64,000 nucleotides of DNA from an uncultured Peptostreptococcaceae bacterium (GTDB taxonomy: Bacteria; Bacillota; Clostridia; Peptostreptococcales; Anaerovoracaceae). A program made the position numbers and the translations under genes. The notes under the pieces were generated by a model. That model was given only the letters and a program-made list of their open reading frames with translations, was not told where the DNA came from and did not search any database. Where the stretch lies: assembly GCA_949740445.1 (NCBI GenBank), contig CATJIF010000111.1, positions 1 to 64,000 on the forward strand, in the 5' to 3' direction. Positions 19,601 through 26,193 of this stretch are shown here, in pieces. The first letter of the stretch is position 1. Each line of letters begins with the position of its first letter.

Positions 19601-20149
19601 GTCGTTGTTGAGATCGTATTTTTTATCGGTACTTCCGCTTTCGATTGCCCCCATAACCGCTTTGGCATCGGTCTCGTTGATCGTACCGTTGCCATCTACA
19701 TCGCCGACGGCCATAATCCCGTGCTGTGGATCTTTGTTGCCAAGGCTTGCGTTTTTCTGCTGATTATTATTCAGCTCTATCTTCGTCGTTACGCCCTTCG
19801 CTATGCTGATCTCCTGCGTATAGGTAATATACCCGTCCGACTCTATTTTCAGCGTGTATTTTCCCTCTGCAATTCCGCTCATGGTTCCGGCAGCCAGCGT
19901 CCCTTCGCTGTTTGCCCGGATCGTCATTTCCGCTGGAGTTCCTTCCCCGCTGGCAGGATTCAGCGAAATATGAAATTCCTCTTGCTTTACGGGCATGTTC
20001 AAATAAACGCTGATTCCCAGATTTCCTAAAGCTGTACTGTCCGCAGTTTCTGCACCGAACACCGGCAGAGCAGCCATAGGCTGCGCTGCTACCGATGCCG
20101 CCAAAATGATGGAACAGACTTTTTTCGACGGCGTCAATTTTCGTTTCAT
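13601..20149 (-). CDS. Giant S-layer-anchored M60-family metalloprotease with dockerin, FN3 and F5/8-type domains
   Basis: A 2182-residue exported surface protein, probably a glycoprotein (mucin)-directed protease. In order: signal peptide (1-33); a CnaB/PEGA-like beta domain (about 43-126); a type I dockerin with two Ca-binding repeats, DVDGNGTINETDAKAVMGAI and DLNNDGNVDIGDLTYVTLNY (150-198); a discoidin-like region (to about 380); two fibronectin type III domains (about 381-570); an F5/8-type C domain (about 575-725); the peptidase M60 domain with zinc motif HEIGH at 1093-1097 and downstream Glu in EVTNN (1108); a second F5/8-like domain (about 1350-1510); an acidic Glu/Thr/Asp-rich stalk; a Gly/Ser linker; and three SLH repeats (about 2004-2178) for cell-wall anchoring. 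Start ATG 20149 follows AAGGAG. Mucin as substrate is inferred from the family. Confidence 0.93.
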   Translation of the reverse strand: MKRKLTPSKKVCSIILAASVAAQPMAALPVFGAETADSTALGNLGISVYLNMPVKQEEFHISLNPASGEGTPAEMTIRANSEGTLAAGTMSGIAEGKYTLKIESDGYITYTQEISIAKGVTTKIELNNNQQKNASLGNKDPQHGIMAVGDVDGNGTINETDAKAVMGAIESGSTDKKYDLNNDGNVDIGDLTYVTLNYGKNVLATPLTILPESAISVDTAQGTQINSGELASLKEDNNSFVQFAPVAGAISETNPVELTLSVDGGEESQPAVVDGIVIRPPVNSANRIERGTVAVEAEDGNTYEFKIGETADSVRSFALGRNSSRAVVESDGTVVIQLGQQIAIKKISIRITGASTNLVDIAQVEFVNGMENRIPEPDLNIPEITAVTQKSAGQDPSFAVSWTPQVNVTGYEVSVSSGGKEIVLSTKDTTLVVSSLGSGKLASFVPYTVRVRSVNGSWKSPYSAQKTIELQPDSVPPTPEYVKATGQTEAVHVTWRDMRDTQYYSLFYREKGAETYTEIRNITAQSYTITGLKAGVTYEVYVVGHNALGSSGPSTVNAAVPTAAVAVVMPKYKLINTSNGTGKTTAHVKSVENSTKSIVTGGENAVVDDDQATYTTVNDWDTGVAYSNHANPIVTMDQAYTIDTIRFAPSGSQSISYYGAKLRYKDENGTMVKVDCSLSQKRDVNNNIYYVATAKEPVTSDTFQLCVRTFNTAPITISEMKFYYYDDLANKIDALYEDSMHLQLLESVKAEDIDALQVRLDTVDPVSGEYHPDKEVLQKELDYARELLATSALANIVQVDTSITPKADGHTDFAMSLSNYQPLGKAVESNEEIIVYVGSPTQAEGTKTDLRLVATQTHGEASLWQKDLGQLLVGRNVITIPAISTAANQEQGGSLYVAWGGALNENPIYSVRVSGGIDIPVLNVAGKTGQERTDAIEAYTAKLKAHVEALQTTHEKAGHEEEYQITCIANYTEIVMDNMMYSVPADQVWKSIEAGGAERLEQAIAAMEQQVDLFYQHKGYNKSAAANSTDRYPRQRLNIRYHTMFTGAFMYAGGKHIGIEYGSVPGLFSITPVVADENGKHQSGRLTGWGIAHEIGHVINNGKYAVAEVTNNYFSILATQNPRSNYESVYRTVTSETTGASGSVMTSLAMYYQLHMFYDSYYDFKMFDDMGEQKKNLFFARVDSYSRNTASAPGGLSLAGGSGSDSLIRLSCAAAEKNLLPFFEAWGLTANEATRAYAEQFPEETHKIQYLNPEAREYRLSGGAAMAEGTEVSAQLSYEKGSNTVEISLSNTGEEDAMLGYEIIRNGRPVAFVTADKTSYADVITTGNNQVYSYEVIAYDKLLNATPVCELAPVKVMHDNSIDRSRWTIATNMVSDDDQQIAADEDSGYCEDTVISAATRMIDGSSESYTGHAENGNAEWTIALGNKEKVTALKYKGEAAGFTISVSEDGQQWTEVKKGSFDGGEAAQTVYFNRQGDDCMYIYDAAYVKVALDTAEITVDDVNILGPTSDNVELWEAGIGQLSEDFVYDKDTGAKIPAGSVVMTGEYKGSPSYNVVLLKDEDGKILEVDQIILANVPERGDLGDVSDGTWICWIEDADAIPAGKIMAELYRVDNALTMEGQRMVSNTLYVDVPETLPPLKIESDLPAQKPTETQPEEAQLEESDNTEDNAVSDDETAGDDTATDKTEGEETEGSNTEGDEGTETEKTEPEGGANESDQLENGQSDSQPEGNLQDGGKNEPEQTDGDEGIVEEEGPATGLVTGMRSAAARRAELRSYQAELTAKADAPAVSTLSLSGRAVYMASISADSDQLQDMTRTTANASVFTKDDSGKKAQVQLKLNGEGETTIALQTAFRVSDAGVTGVSMEWSDVVKNRAVLKECHYDKAKQQVFIYIVGSEDMLEGEAITLGNVQITAPSKVSQATLTVENQKTAVVSAEFDVDQITGLSDSVTLTTSTSGSSGGGSGSGGGSGSGGGSSSGGTQAPVDPPVTPPATDGTKGDVSGIFSDVKADAWYCGAVQRAYDKEWFSGTSKTQFSPDKTMTRGMFVTVLGHFAGETGSPSDQFTDVSANMYYAGFVAWAAEEGIVNGVSKGSFAPERPVTREQMAVIIYQYLQAKNIKLQSVNDSKEFTDGASISPWAKEAVSYMQRAGIISGKPDGSFRPQGTATRAEVAAILMNLDDKLQ

Positions 20150-20255
20150 AAAAACTCCTTTTCCCTGCACATATTGCAACAAAATGAAGCAGTCCCACTC
20201 TGCCAATCCAAAGCGCGTGTACAAATGTGCTCGTTTCTGATTTTTCTTTCTCCAT

Positions 20256-20285
20256 ATTATACATTATTTTCCCTGCTATGCACAA
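20256..20285 (-). promoter_or_regulatory. SigA-type promoter for the M60 protease gene
   Basis: On the minus strand TTGTGC (20285-20280), 18-base spacer, perfect TATAAT (20261-20256). It is about 107 bases before the ATG. Confidence 0.6.
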
Positions 20286-20324
20286 CTATTATTGCAGAAA
20301 CAAGCATCTATTTTATATTGAAAT

Positions 20325-20353
20325 TTGACCCTGTACAGAGGGTATGCTATAAT
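20325..20353 (+). promoter_or_regulatory. Strong SigA-type promoter for the dynamin-iadA operon
   Basis: TTGACC (20325-20330), 17-base spacer, TATAAT (20348-20353) with an extended -10 TATGC. The AGGAGG site of the GTPase gene lies 20 bases downstream. Confidence 0.8.
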
Positions 20354-20383
20354 TTGTTTAGTTTTAATACAGGAGGTTTTTTC

Positions 20384-21949
20384 ATGGATCGATCCATCTT
20401 ACAGCAGGTGTGCGAGGCGGAGGCGCTTCTTTCTGCTTCGCAGCTGTGCAACGCCGAAGAGGCTCAGATTGCAGCGCTTCGCGAAAAGCTGACGCACAGG
20501 CGTCTGACCGTCTCTGTCATCGGGCAGTTTAAGCGCGGCAAAAGCACGTTAGTCAACGCGCTTCTTGGGCAGGAACTTCTTCCTACCGGAATTATTCCTG
20601 TTACTGCCGCGGTTACGCTGATTCAATACGGCGAGCCGGCGGCCTCTGTTCATTTTAAAAATGGGAAGATCCAGCCGGTCAGCTCCAGCGAACTTTCCGA
20701 CTACATCAGTGAGCAGACCAATCCCGATAATCAGCTTGGCATTTCGCACGTAACACTCTCTGCGCTTTCCCCATTTTTGAAAGATGGACTGACCTTTGTG
20801 GACACGCCCGGCGTAGGCTCTATCCATAAACACAATTCCGAAGCCGCTTATGCCTTTGTTCGCGAAAGCGACGCCGTTATCTTTCTTCTCTCGGTAGACA
20901 GCCCAATCAATGAAATTGAAATTGATTTCTTGCGCAGCGCTAAGGAATACGCTGGAAAATTCTATTTCGCTGTCAATAAAATTGATGTTGTCTCCGAAGC
21001 GGAACTCGCCTCGTATCTGGACTATTGCCGAAAGCTTCTGTGTTCGCTGATGGAGGTCGACAGTGTTATGCTGTTTCCGCTCAGCGCCCGCACAGGTGAC
21101 GGGCTGGCTCCCCTGCGCCAGGCAATTTCTGTGGACTGTGCGGCAGCCGTCCTTCCAATTTTAGAAGAATCCAGCCGCAGAAAGCTGAAAAACATCGCTT
21201 CTGATTGCCTCGGGCAGTTAGATCTGTATTGGAAGGCCCTGAATATGCCTATCAGCCGCTTTCACAACCGCTTTGCCAAAATGGAAACTGAATTCCGCCA
21301 GCTGCAAGAGCGCGGCATGGAAGATGCCGCCCGGTGGAAAGCGCAGAGCCAGCAGCTGCTTCAGACATTTGCCCAACAGTTGCAAGAGCAGTCCGAACGC
21401 TGGGATTTCGACGACGAGGAGCTTCTGCGCATGCAGCTTTCCCGCATCTACGACCGCCAGCTGACCGCTGCGGAAACGCTGGTTCACTCGGTTTGTGAGC
21501 AGCTGACACTGCGCGAAAACGAGTTGAAGCAGCAGCTGTCGACTTCCGTTACCGATCTCTTTGGCATGGAATACCATTACCATCTGACACAGCTGACCAT
21601 GGCGACGGAAGAAATGCCTTCGGACAACCACCAGCAGCGGGTGGAGAATTTCCTCAACCACCAGCTGCCGCAGGCTTTGGACTGCAAAACTTCTGCCATC
21701 GCAGCCGTTCTCGAAAACCTCCAGTCGCTTCTTTATGAAGAGCTGACGCAGCTTTGCAGCACATTTTCTGAACACACCGAAGCCGTGTGTGGTCAGCTTG
21801 CGCAGACGCTCAATACCATCCTTCTTTACCGCGAGGAGGATACCTACACGGTAGCCAAGCGTATCGACGATCTCAATAAGCAAATCCGTCATTTAAAGCA
21901 GCTCCGGCAAGAGCTGCAAATCGAACACGAGGAGGAAAAACCATGTTAA
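20384..21949 (+). CDS. Bacterial dynamin-like GTPase
   Basis: A 521-residue dynamin-family GTPase likely to act on membranes. The P-loop is GQFKRGKST (about 47-55), the switch/G2 threonine region is PVTAAVTLIQYG, G3 is DTPGVGS, and G4 is NKID. The C-terminal half is long and helical (LEESSRRKLKNI, QERGMEDAARWKAQSQQLLQ, closing ELQIEHEEE), suited to oligomerisation. No clear transmembrane paddle is visible. Start ATG 20384 is behind AGGAGG. Its stop overlaps the start of iadA by 7 bases, implying translational coupling to a dipeptidase, an unusual pairing. Bacterial relatives function in membrane repair or vesicle handling; the role here is unknown. Confidence 0.88.
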   Translation: MDRSILQQVCEAEALLSASQLCNAEEAQIAALREKLTHRRLTVSVIGQFKRGKSTLVNALLGQELLPTGIIPVTAAVTLIQYGEPAASVHFKNGKIQPVSSSELSDYISEQTNPDNQLGISHVTLSALSPFLKDGLTFVDTPGVGSIHKHNSEAAYAFVRESDAVIFLLSVDSPINEIEIDFLRSAKEYAGKFYFAVNKIDVVSEAELASYLDYCRKLLCSLMEVDSVMLFPLSARTGDGLAPLRQAISVDCAAAVLPILEESSRRKLKNIASDCLGQLDLYWKALNMPISRFHNRFAKMETEFRQLQERGMEDAARWKAQSQQLLQTFAQQLQEQSERWDFDDEELLRMQLSRIYDRQLTAAETLVHSVCEQLTLRENELKQQLSTSVTDLFGMEYHYHLTQLTMATEEMPSDNHQQRVENFLNHQLPQALDCKTSAIAAVLENLQSLLYEELTQLCSTFSEHTEAVCGQLAQTLNTILLYREEDTYTVAKRIDDLNKQIRHLKQLRQELQIEHEEEKPC

Positions 21950-23127
21950 AACTGATCAAAAACGCAGACGTTTACGCACCACAGCACCTGGGTACAAAGG
22001 ATGTTCTGATCGCCGCAGACAAAATCTGCGCCATAGACGATCACATTGAACTTTCCGGCAATGTCCCCGTAGAAACCATCGACGGCAGCGGCAAGCTCCT
22101 GATGCCGGGCTTTATCGACAGCCACGAGCACATCATGGGCGGCGGCGGCGAAGGCGGCTTTTCTACCAGAACGCCGGAGGCAACGCTTTCCAACCTCACC
22201 CGTTATGGCATTACCACTGTCGTAGGATGCATCGGTACCGACGGCATCGGCCGGGATATGGCCGCGCTTGTGGCAAAAGCCAACGGCCTGCAGGAGGAAG
22301 GCATTACCACCTACATTTACAGCGGTTCTTATCAGGTGCCCGTTCATACGCTGACCGGCAGCCTGATGAAGGATATTATGATGATTGATAAAGTCATCGG
22401 TGTCGGTGAAATTGCCATGTCCGACCATCGCTCCTCGCAGCCTACGTTTGAAGAGCTTGCCCGCATCGCCTCCGATATCCGCGTTGGCGGAATGCTGTCC
22501 GGCAAGGCCGGCATCCTGAACATCCACATCGGCGACAGCCCGCGGTGCATGGACTTGATCGAACGCATCGTAGAGGAGACGGAAATCCCCATCGCTCAAT
22601 TCCTGCCCACCCATGTCAACCGAAATGCCATGCTGTTTGAAAAGGCCATCGCCTATGCGAAAAAGGGCGGTTACATTGACTTTACCGGCAACGAAGACAT
22701 TGACTACTGGGAAACCATCTGCGACGAGGTGCGCGTCAGCGCGGGTATTAAGCGCCTGCTAAACGAAGGCGTGGACGACAGCCTGTTTACCATCTCATCC
22801 GATGGTCAGGGCAGCCTGCCCATGTTCAACGAAAAGCAGGAATACATCGGCATTGGCATCGGCAAGGCCAGCTGCCTTCTGAAAGAGGTGCGGGAATGCG
22901 TACAGAGAGAAAATATCCCGCTTGAAATCGCTATCAAAGCCATTACCTCCAATCCAGCAGATGCTTTAAAATTATCCCATAAGGGCCGCATTGCCGCTGG
23001 AAAAGATGCGGATTTTTGCCTGCTGAATCCTTCCGACCTGACTGTCGATACTGTAATCGCCAGAGGACGCGTTATGGTTTGCGGCGGCCAGCCCGTTGTC
23101 TTTGGCACATTTGAAGAAAGGAAATAG
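21943..23127 (+). CDS. iadA: Beta-aspartyl (isoaspartyl) dipeptidase
   Basis: Cytoplasmic amidohydrolase of 394 residues that would cleave beta-aspartyl dipeptides from damaged proteins. Metal ligands GFIDSHEHIMGG (61-63), the GSYQVPVHTLTGS segment and SDHRSSQPT (160-168) are as in IadA. From memory, E. coli IadA has a carbamylated lysine in the segment GVKCAISDHRS; here the equivalent segment is GVGEIAMSDHRS with Glu156, so a glutamate may bridge the metals. C-terminal SNPADALKL and KGRIAAGKDADFCLL are typical. The gene overlaps the GTPase gene by 7 bases and precedes the sigma-54 regulator by 12. Confidence 0.9.
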   Translation: MLKLIKNADVYAPQHLGTKDVLIAADKICAIDDHIELSGNVPVETIDGSGKLLMPGFIDSHEHIMGGGGEGGFSTRTPEATLSNLTRYGITTVVGCIGTDGIGRDMAALVAKANGLQEEGITTYIYSGSYQVPVHTLTGSLMKDIMMIDKVIGVGEIAMSDHRSSQPTFEELARIASDIRVGGMLSGKAGILNIHIGDSPRCMDLIERIVEETEIPIAQFLPTHVNRNAMLFEKAIAYAKKGGYIDFTGNEDIDYWETICDEVRVSAGIKRLLNEGVDDSLFTISSDGQGSLPMFNEKQEYIGIGIGKASCLLKEVRECVQRENIPLEIAIKAITSNPADALKLSHKGRIAAGKDADFCLLNPSDLTVDTVIARGRVMVCGGQPVVFGTFEERK

Positions 23128-23139
23128 CCGAAAAGCATT

Positions 23140-24984
23140 ATGAGCATCAATGCGATCCGTCAGATGATCAATGATTTTTCCCGCGGCCTCATCAGCGTAG
23201 ATGCCGCGGGGAATATCAGCATTTTTAACCGCATGGCCCGCGAAATCACGGGCATTGATTTCGACCGCAGCAATACGCATGCGGCCGGAAGCCTGCAGCC
23301 GGGCGATATTATTATTGTCGCTGATAACCAGCTGGGAAACGACGATGGCGATTTATCCCACGACGATCTGAAATACCTGAACATTCACGACCCTAACATC
23401 CAAAAGGGGGCCGCTTTTGTCTGCGTCGGCGTCTACAATAATAAAAAAATAGAACCTTCTTATAAATATTTATCCATGAGCCAGGCCCCTCAGAAACTGA
23501 CGCTAAATGTGACTTATCTGGGCTTTCGCATTACTTCACTCATAGATCCCTTTGCCGGTAAAATGACGATTTCTGTCAACGACTGTTCCTTTCATATGAA
23601 TTATTTCTCTTCGGCGGGGCATATGGTGGCTATCGACGGCAATACCGGGGTAATTAAATTTTTCCAGATGAACGGCTACAGTGTCCGCAAAGAATCCGTC
23701 GCCGCTCTGCTGCACGGAGCACACTTTCAAGCCAAAAATGCAGAACAAGACGATCCTACAAATCTAATCGGCCGGCCGCTGGAAGAAATCATAGAGGAAA
23801 GCGAGCTGCGCGAGGTTATCTTTCAGATGCTGCGCGGTGAGGGGGGACCGGTCAACGATACGATTTTCGAATTCAATCGCCGTCCTGTTATCTGCTCGCT
23901 GTTTCCTCTGCGCCAGGAGGATGGCTCTATTGACGGTGTTTACCTGATGATACAGGATGCTACAAAGATGGAAGCGCTGTTGGAGCGCCGCAACCGCATC
24001 TTAGAAGAAATGGAGCGCAAATACTATTTTCCACAGACCGTGGCAAATGCGGCGCTTCCCCACGATGCCTTCCACGGCTTTGTGGGCAGCGGCCCTCTGA
24101 TACAACAGGTGAAATATCTAGCCTACAAGGCTTCGCAGACCAAGTTCAACGTCATTATCACCGGCGAAAGCGGAACGGGAAAGTCGCAGCTGGCGCGGGA
24201 AATCCATTTGCTCAGCCACCGAAGTGGTCCCTTTGTCGAAGTAAACTGCAACGCCATCGCTCCTACATTGTTTGAAAGCGAGCTGTTCGGCTACGTGCCT
24301 GGCGCTTTTACCGGCGCTTCCAGCGGAGGCAAGGCTGGCTATTTCGAAACCGCCAACGGAGGTACGATTTTTTTGGATGAAATCGGAGAAATCCCGCTCA
24401 GCACGCAGGTAAAGCTGCTGCATGTACTCCAGAACAAAATGATTTACCGCGTAGGTTCGTCCAGATCGCTGAAGGTAGATGTGCGCGTTATTGCCGCCAC
24501 CAACCGCGATTTGAAAGAAGAAGTGGCGCAGGGAAGGTTTCGTCAGGATTTATACTATCGCATCCACGTATTTCCCATCCATATCCCGCCGCTGCGCGAA
24601 CGCAAGGTCGATCTCTATCCTCTGATTAACCAGATTCTGCAAAAGCTCTGCCAGGAATACGATGTGGCACTGCGGCAATTTTCCGGCGAAGCTCTGCACA
24701 AACTGCTGTCTTACAACTGGCCCGGAAATGTCCGCGAGCTGGAAAATATTATTGAGCGGGCCATTACTTTGTGCGACACGCCGCTGATTTATTCGGAGCA
24801 TATCGACCTTCCCGTCGAAGTGCCCCAAGCAGCAACGCTCAAAGAGCTTTTAACCCGTGAGGAGGAACGAATCCTTCGGGCTTCCCTTCTGCGCACCAAT
24901 GGAGACAAGCGCACGGTTATGGAGGAATTGGGGCTTTCCAAATCCGTATTCTACGAGAAATGCAAGCGTTACGATCTCTTATGA
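23140..24984 (+). CDS. Sigma-54-dependent transcriptional activator
   Basis: A 614-residue enhancer-binding protein. The N-terminal part (about 1-290) begins with a PAS-like segment (DFSRGLISVDAAGNISIFN) and has a further region of unknown ligand. The AAA+ domain carries Walker A GESGTGKSQ (about 342), the sigma-54 contact loop GAFTGA (about 388-393) and Walker B GGTIFLDEIGEI. The C-terminal Fis-type helix-turn-helix is RTVMEELGLSKSVFYEKC. No receiver domain is present, so it likely senses a metabolite. A -24/-12 promoter lies directly downstream, in front of an LD-carboxypeptidase and lysA, the probable targets. Confidence 0.93.
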   Translation: MSINAIRQMINDFSRGLISVDAAGNISIFNRMAREITGIDFDRSNTHAAGSLQPGDIIIVADNQLGNDDGDLSHDDLKYLNIHDPNIQKGAAFVCVGVYNNKKIEPSYKYLSMSQAPQKLTLNVTYLGFRITSLIDPFAGKMTISVNDCSFHMNYFSSAGHMVAIDGNTGVIKFFQMNGYSVRKESVAALLHGAHFQAKNAEQDDPTNLIGRPLEEIIEESELREVIFQMLRGEGGPVNDTIFEFNRRPVICSLFPLRQEDGSIDGVYLMIQDATKMEALLERRNRILEEMERKYYFPQTVANAALPHDAFHGFVGSGPLIQQVKYLAYKASQTKFNVIITGESGTGKSQLAREIHLLSHRSGPFVEVNCNAIAPTLFESELFGYVPGAFTGASSGGKAGYFETANGGTIFLDEIGEIPLSTQVKLLHVLQNKMIYRVGSSRSLKVDVRVIAATNRDLKEEVAQGRFRQDLYYRIHVFPIHIPPLRERKVDLYPLINQILQKLCQEYDVALRQFSGEALHKLLSYNWPGNVRELENIIERAITLCDTPLIYSEHIDLPVEVPQAATLKELLTREEERILRASLLRTNGDKRTVMEELGLSKSVFYEKCKRYDLL

Positions 24985-25008
24985 GCTTTGTACAGCCATG
25001 TGCAGCTA

Positions 25009-25060
25009 CCGTCCAGAAATCTGGAACTGAATTCCGACTTTTTGGACGGCAGTTCTTCTT
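25009..25060 (+). promoter_or_regulatory. Nested inverted repeats: candidate activator site and/or terminator
   Basis: TCCAGA-AA-TCTGGA (25012-25025) is a perfect 6-base palindrome. CCGTCCA (25009-25015) also pairs with TGGACGG (25043-25049), and GAACTG (25024-25029) with CAGTTC (25050-25055), followed by TTCTTTT. The palindromes lie 80-130 bases before the sigma-54 promoter, the usual distance for an enhancer site; the last pair with its T-run could also end the regulator transcript. Confidence 0.5.
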
Positions 25061-25138
25061 TTGCCATCTGCTGTCGTTTTCCGTCTCTCATTTCCCGCGA
25101 TTTCTTTCCAGAGTTGTCCTCTTTCTTTTTCGAAAAAT

Positions 25139-25155
25139 TTGGCACAACTCTTGCT
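25139..25155 (+). promoter_or_regulatory. Sigma-54 (-24/-12) promoter
   Basis: TTGGCACAACTCTTGCT: GG at 25141-25142 and GC at 25153-25154 with exactly 10 bases between, matching the -24/-12 consensus. It is 73 bases before the LD-carboxypeptidase ATG and follows a gene for a sigma-54 activator. Confidence 0.88.
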
Positions 25156-25227
25156 TATATCTAAAGTTAAACATTGTAAATGGATTACCCTCGCTTGGTC
25201 AGGGTAACAAGAGAGGAGCACTCCCCT

Positions 25228-26151
25228 ATGAAATATCCCAAAAAATTATCTGCAAATGCCACGGTTGGTATCGTTTGTCCCAGCTCTGCGATTACGGAAG
25301 AAAAGAAAGAAAAATGCCGCGAGGTTCTGGAATCCATGGGCTTTCGCGTTAAAATGGCCGATAATTTGACTACGCCCTATGCCGGATATATGGCAGGTGA
25401 GGGCGATATCCGCGCGCAGTGGGTAAATGCCATGTTTGCAGACCCCGAAGTCGATGTGGTTCTCTGCGCCCGTGGCGGCGACGGCAGCAGCCGCATTATG
25501 GAATATCTGGATCTGGACATGATTCGTGCCAATCCCAAAATTTTTATCGGCTACAGCGACATTACGAATCTTCACATCGCTTTTAACCAGCAGTGTGACT
25601 TCGTTACGTTCCACGGGCCCATGGCTTCCTCCAACATCGTCGACCACTTCGACGAAGAATCCAGACAGAGTCTTCTGCAGGCGCTGACTGCGGAAGAAAG
25701 CTATGAATTTCAGAATCCCAAAGGTTTTGAGATCTGCGTCGGCAAAAAAGGGCAGGCCAGCGGCATCCTCGCCGGCGGAAATCTGACTCTCGTTTCCGAC
25801 TCCATCGGCACTCCCTATGAAATCGATACCGCGGGAAAGATCCTTTTCTTTGAAGAAGTCGGTGGAAACACCAGCCACGTCGAGCGAGATGTCTATCACC
25901 TGCGCAATTCCGGGAAATTAGCGCAGTGTGCCGGAATTATTTTGGGTCAGTTTACTAATTGTGTTAATCCTTGGGAACCTTCCTACACGGAGGTGGATTG
26001 TTTTCTGGATGCCCTGAAGGGCCTGGATATCCCTCTGCTTTACAATGTGCAGTCCGGCCACGATTTTCCTATGATGACGCTCCCTATGGGCGCCCACTGC
26101 ACCATTGATACAGAGCAGCGCAGCATTTCCTTTGCCGCGCCGCAGCGCTAA
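25228..26151 (+). CDS. LD-carboxypeptidase (S66 family, LdcA/MccF-like)
   Basis: Cytoplasmic serine peptidase of 307 residues. S66 enzymes remove the terminal D-Ala from murein tetrapeptides (L-meso-diaminopimelyl-D-Ala bond) or, in MccF-type members, cleave acyl-adenylate peptides. The triad is readable: Ser110 in FIGYSDIT, Glu210 in FFEEVGG and His278 in SGHDFPM. Start ATG 25228 follows GAGAGGAG; the longer frame from 25180 lacks a ribosome site. Co-transcription with lysA from a sigma-54 promoter fits breakdown of diaminopimelate-containing muropeptides better than microcin immunity. Confidence 0.88.
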   Translation: MKYPKKLSANATVGIVCPSSAITEEKKEKCREVLESMGFRVKMADNLTTPYAGYMAGEGDIRAQWVNAMFADPEVDVVLCARGGDGSSRIMEYLDLDMIRANPKIFIGYSDITNLHIAFNQQCDFVTFHGPMASSNIVDHFDEESRQSLLQALTAEESYEFQNPKGFEICVGKKGQASGILAGGNLTLVSDSIGTPYEIDTAGKILFFEEVGGNTSHVERDVYHLRNSGKLAQCAGIILGQFTNCVNPWEPSYTEVDCFLDALKGLDIPLLYNVQSGHDFPMMTLPMGAHCTIDTEQRSISFAAPQR

Positions 26152-26193
26152 CCGTTTCAACAGCAAATATATTTTATGAAGGGAATGTACAAC

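Noticed and set aside
25228..26151. Microcin C immunity (MccF) as the function of the S66 peptidase
   Set aside because: No microcin biosynthesis or export genes are nearby; the linked lysA points to murein peptide metabolism.
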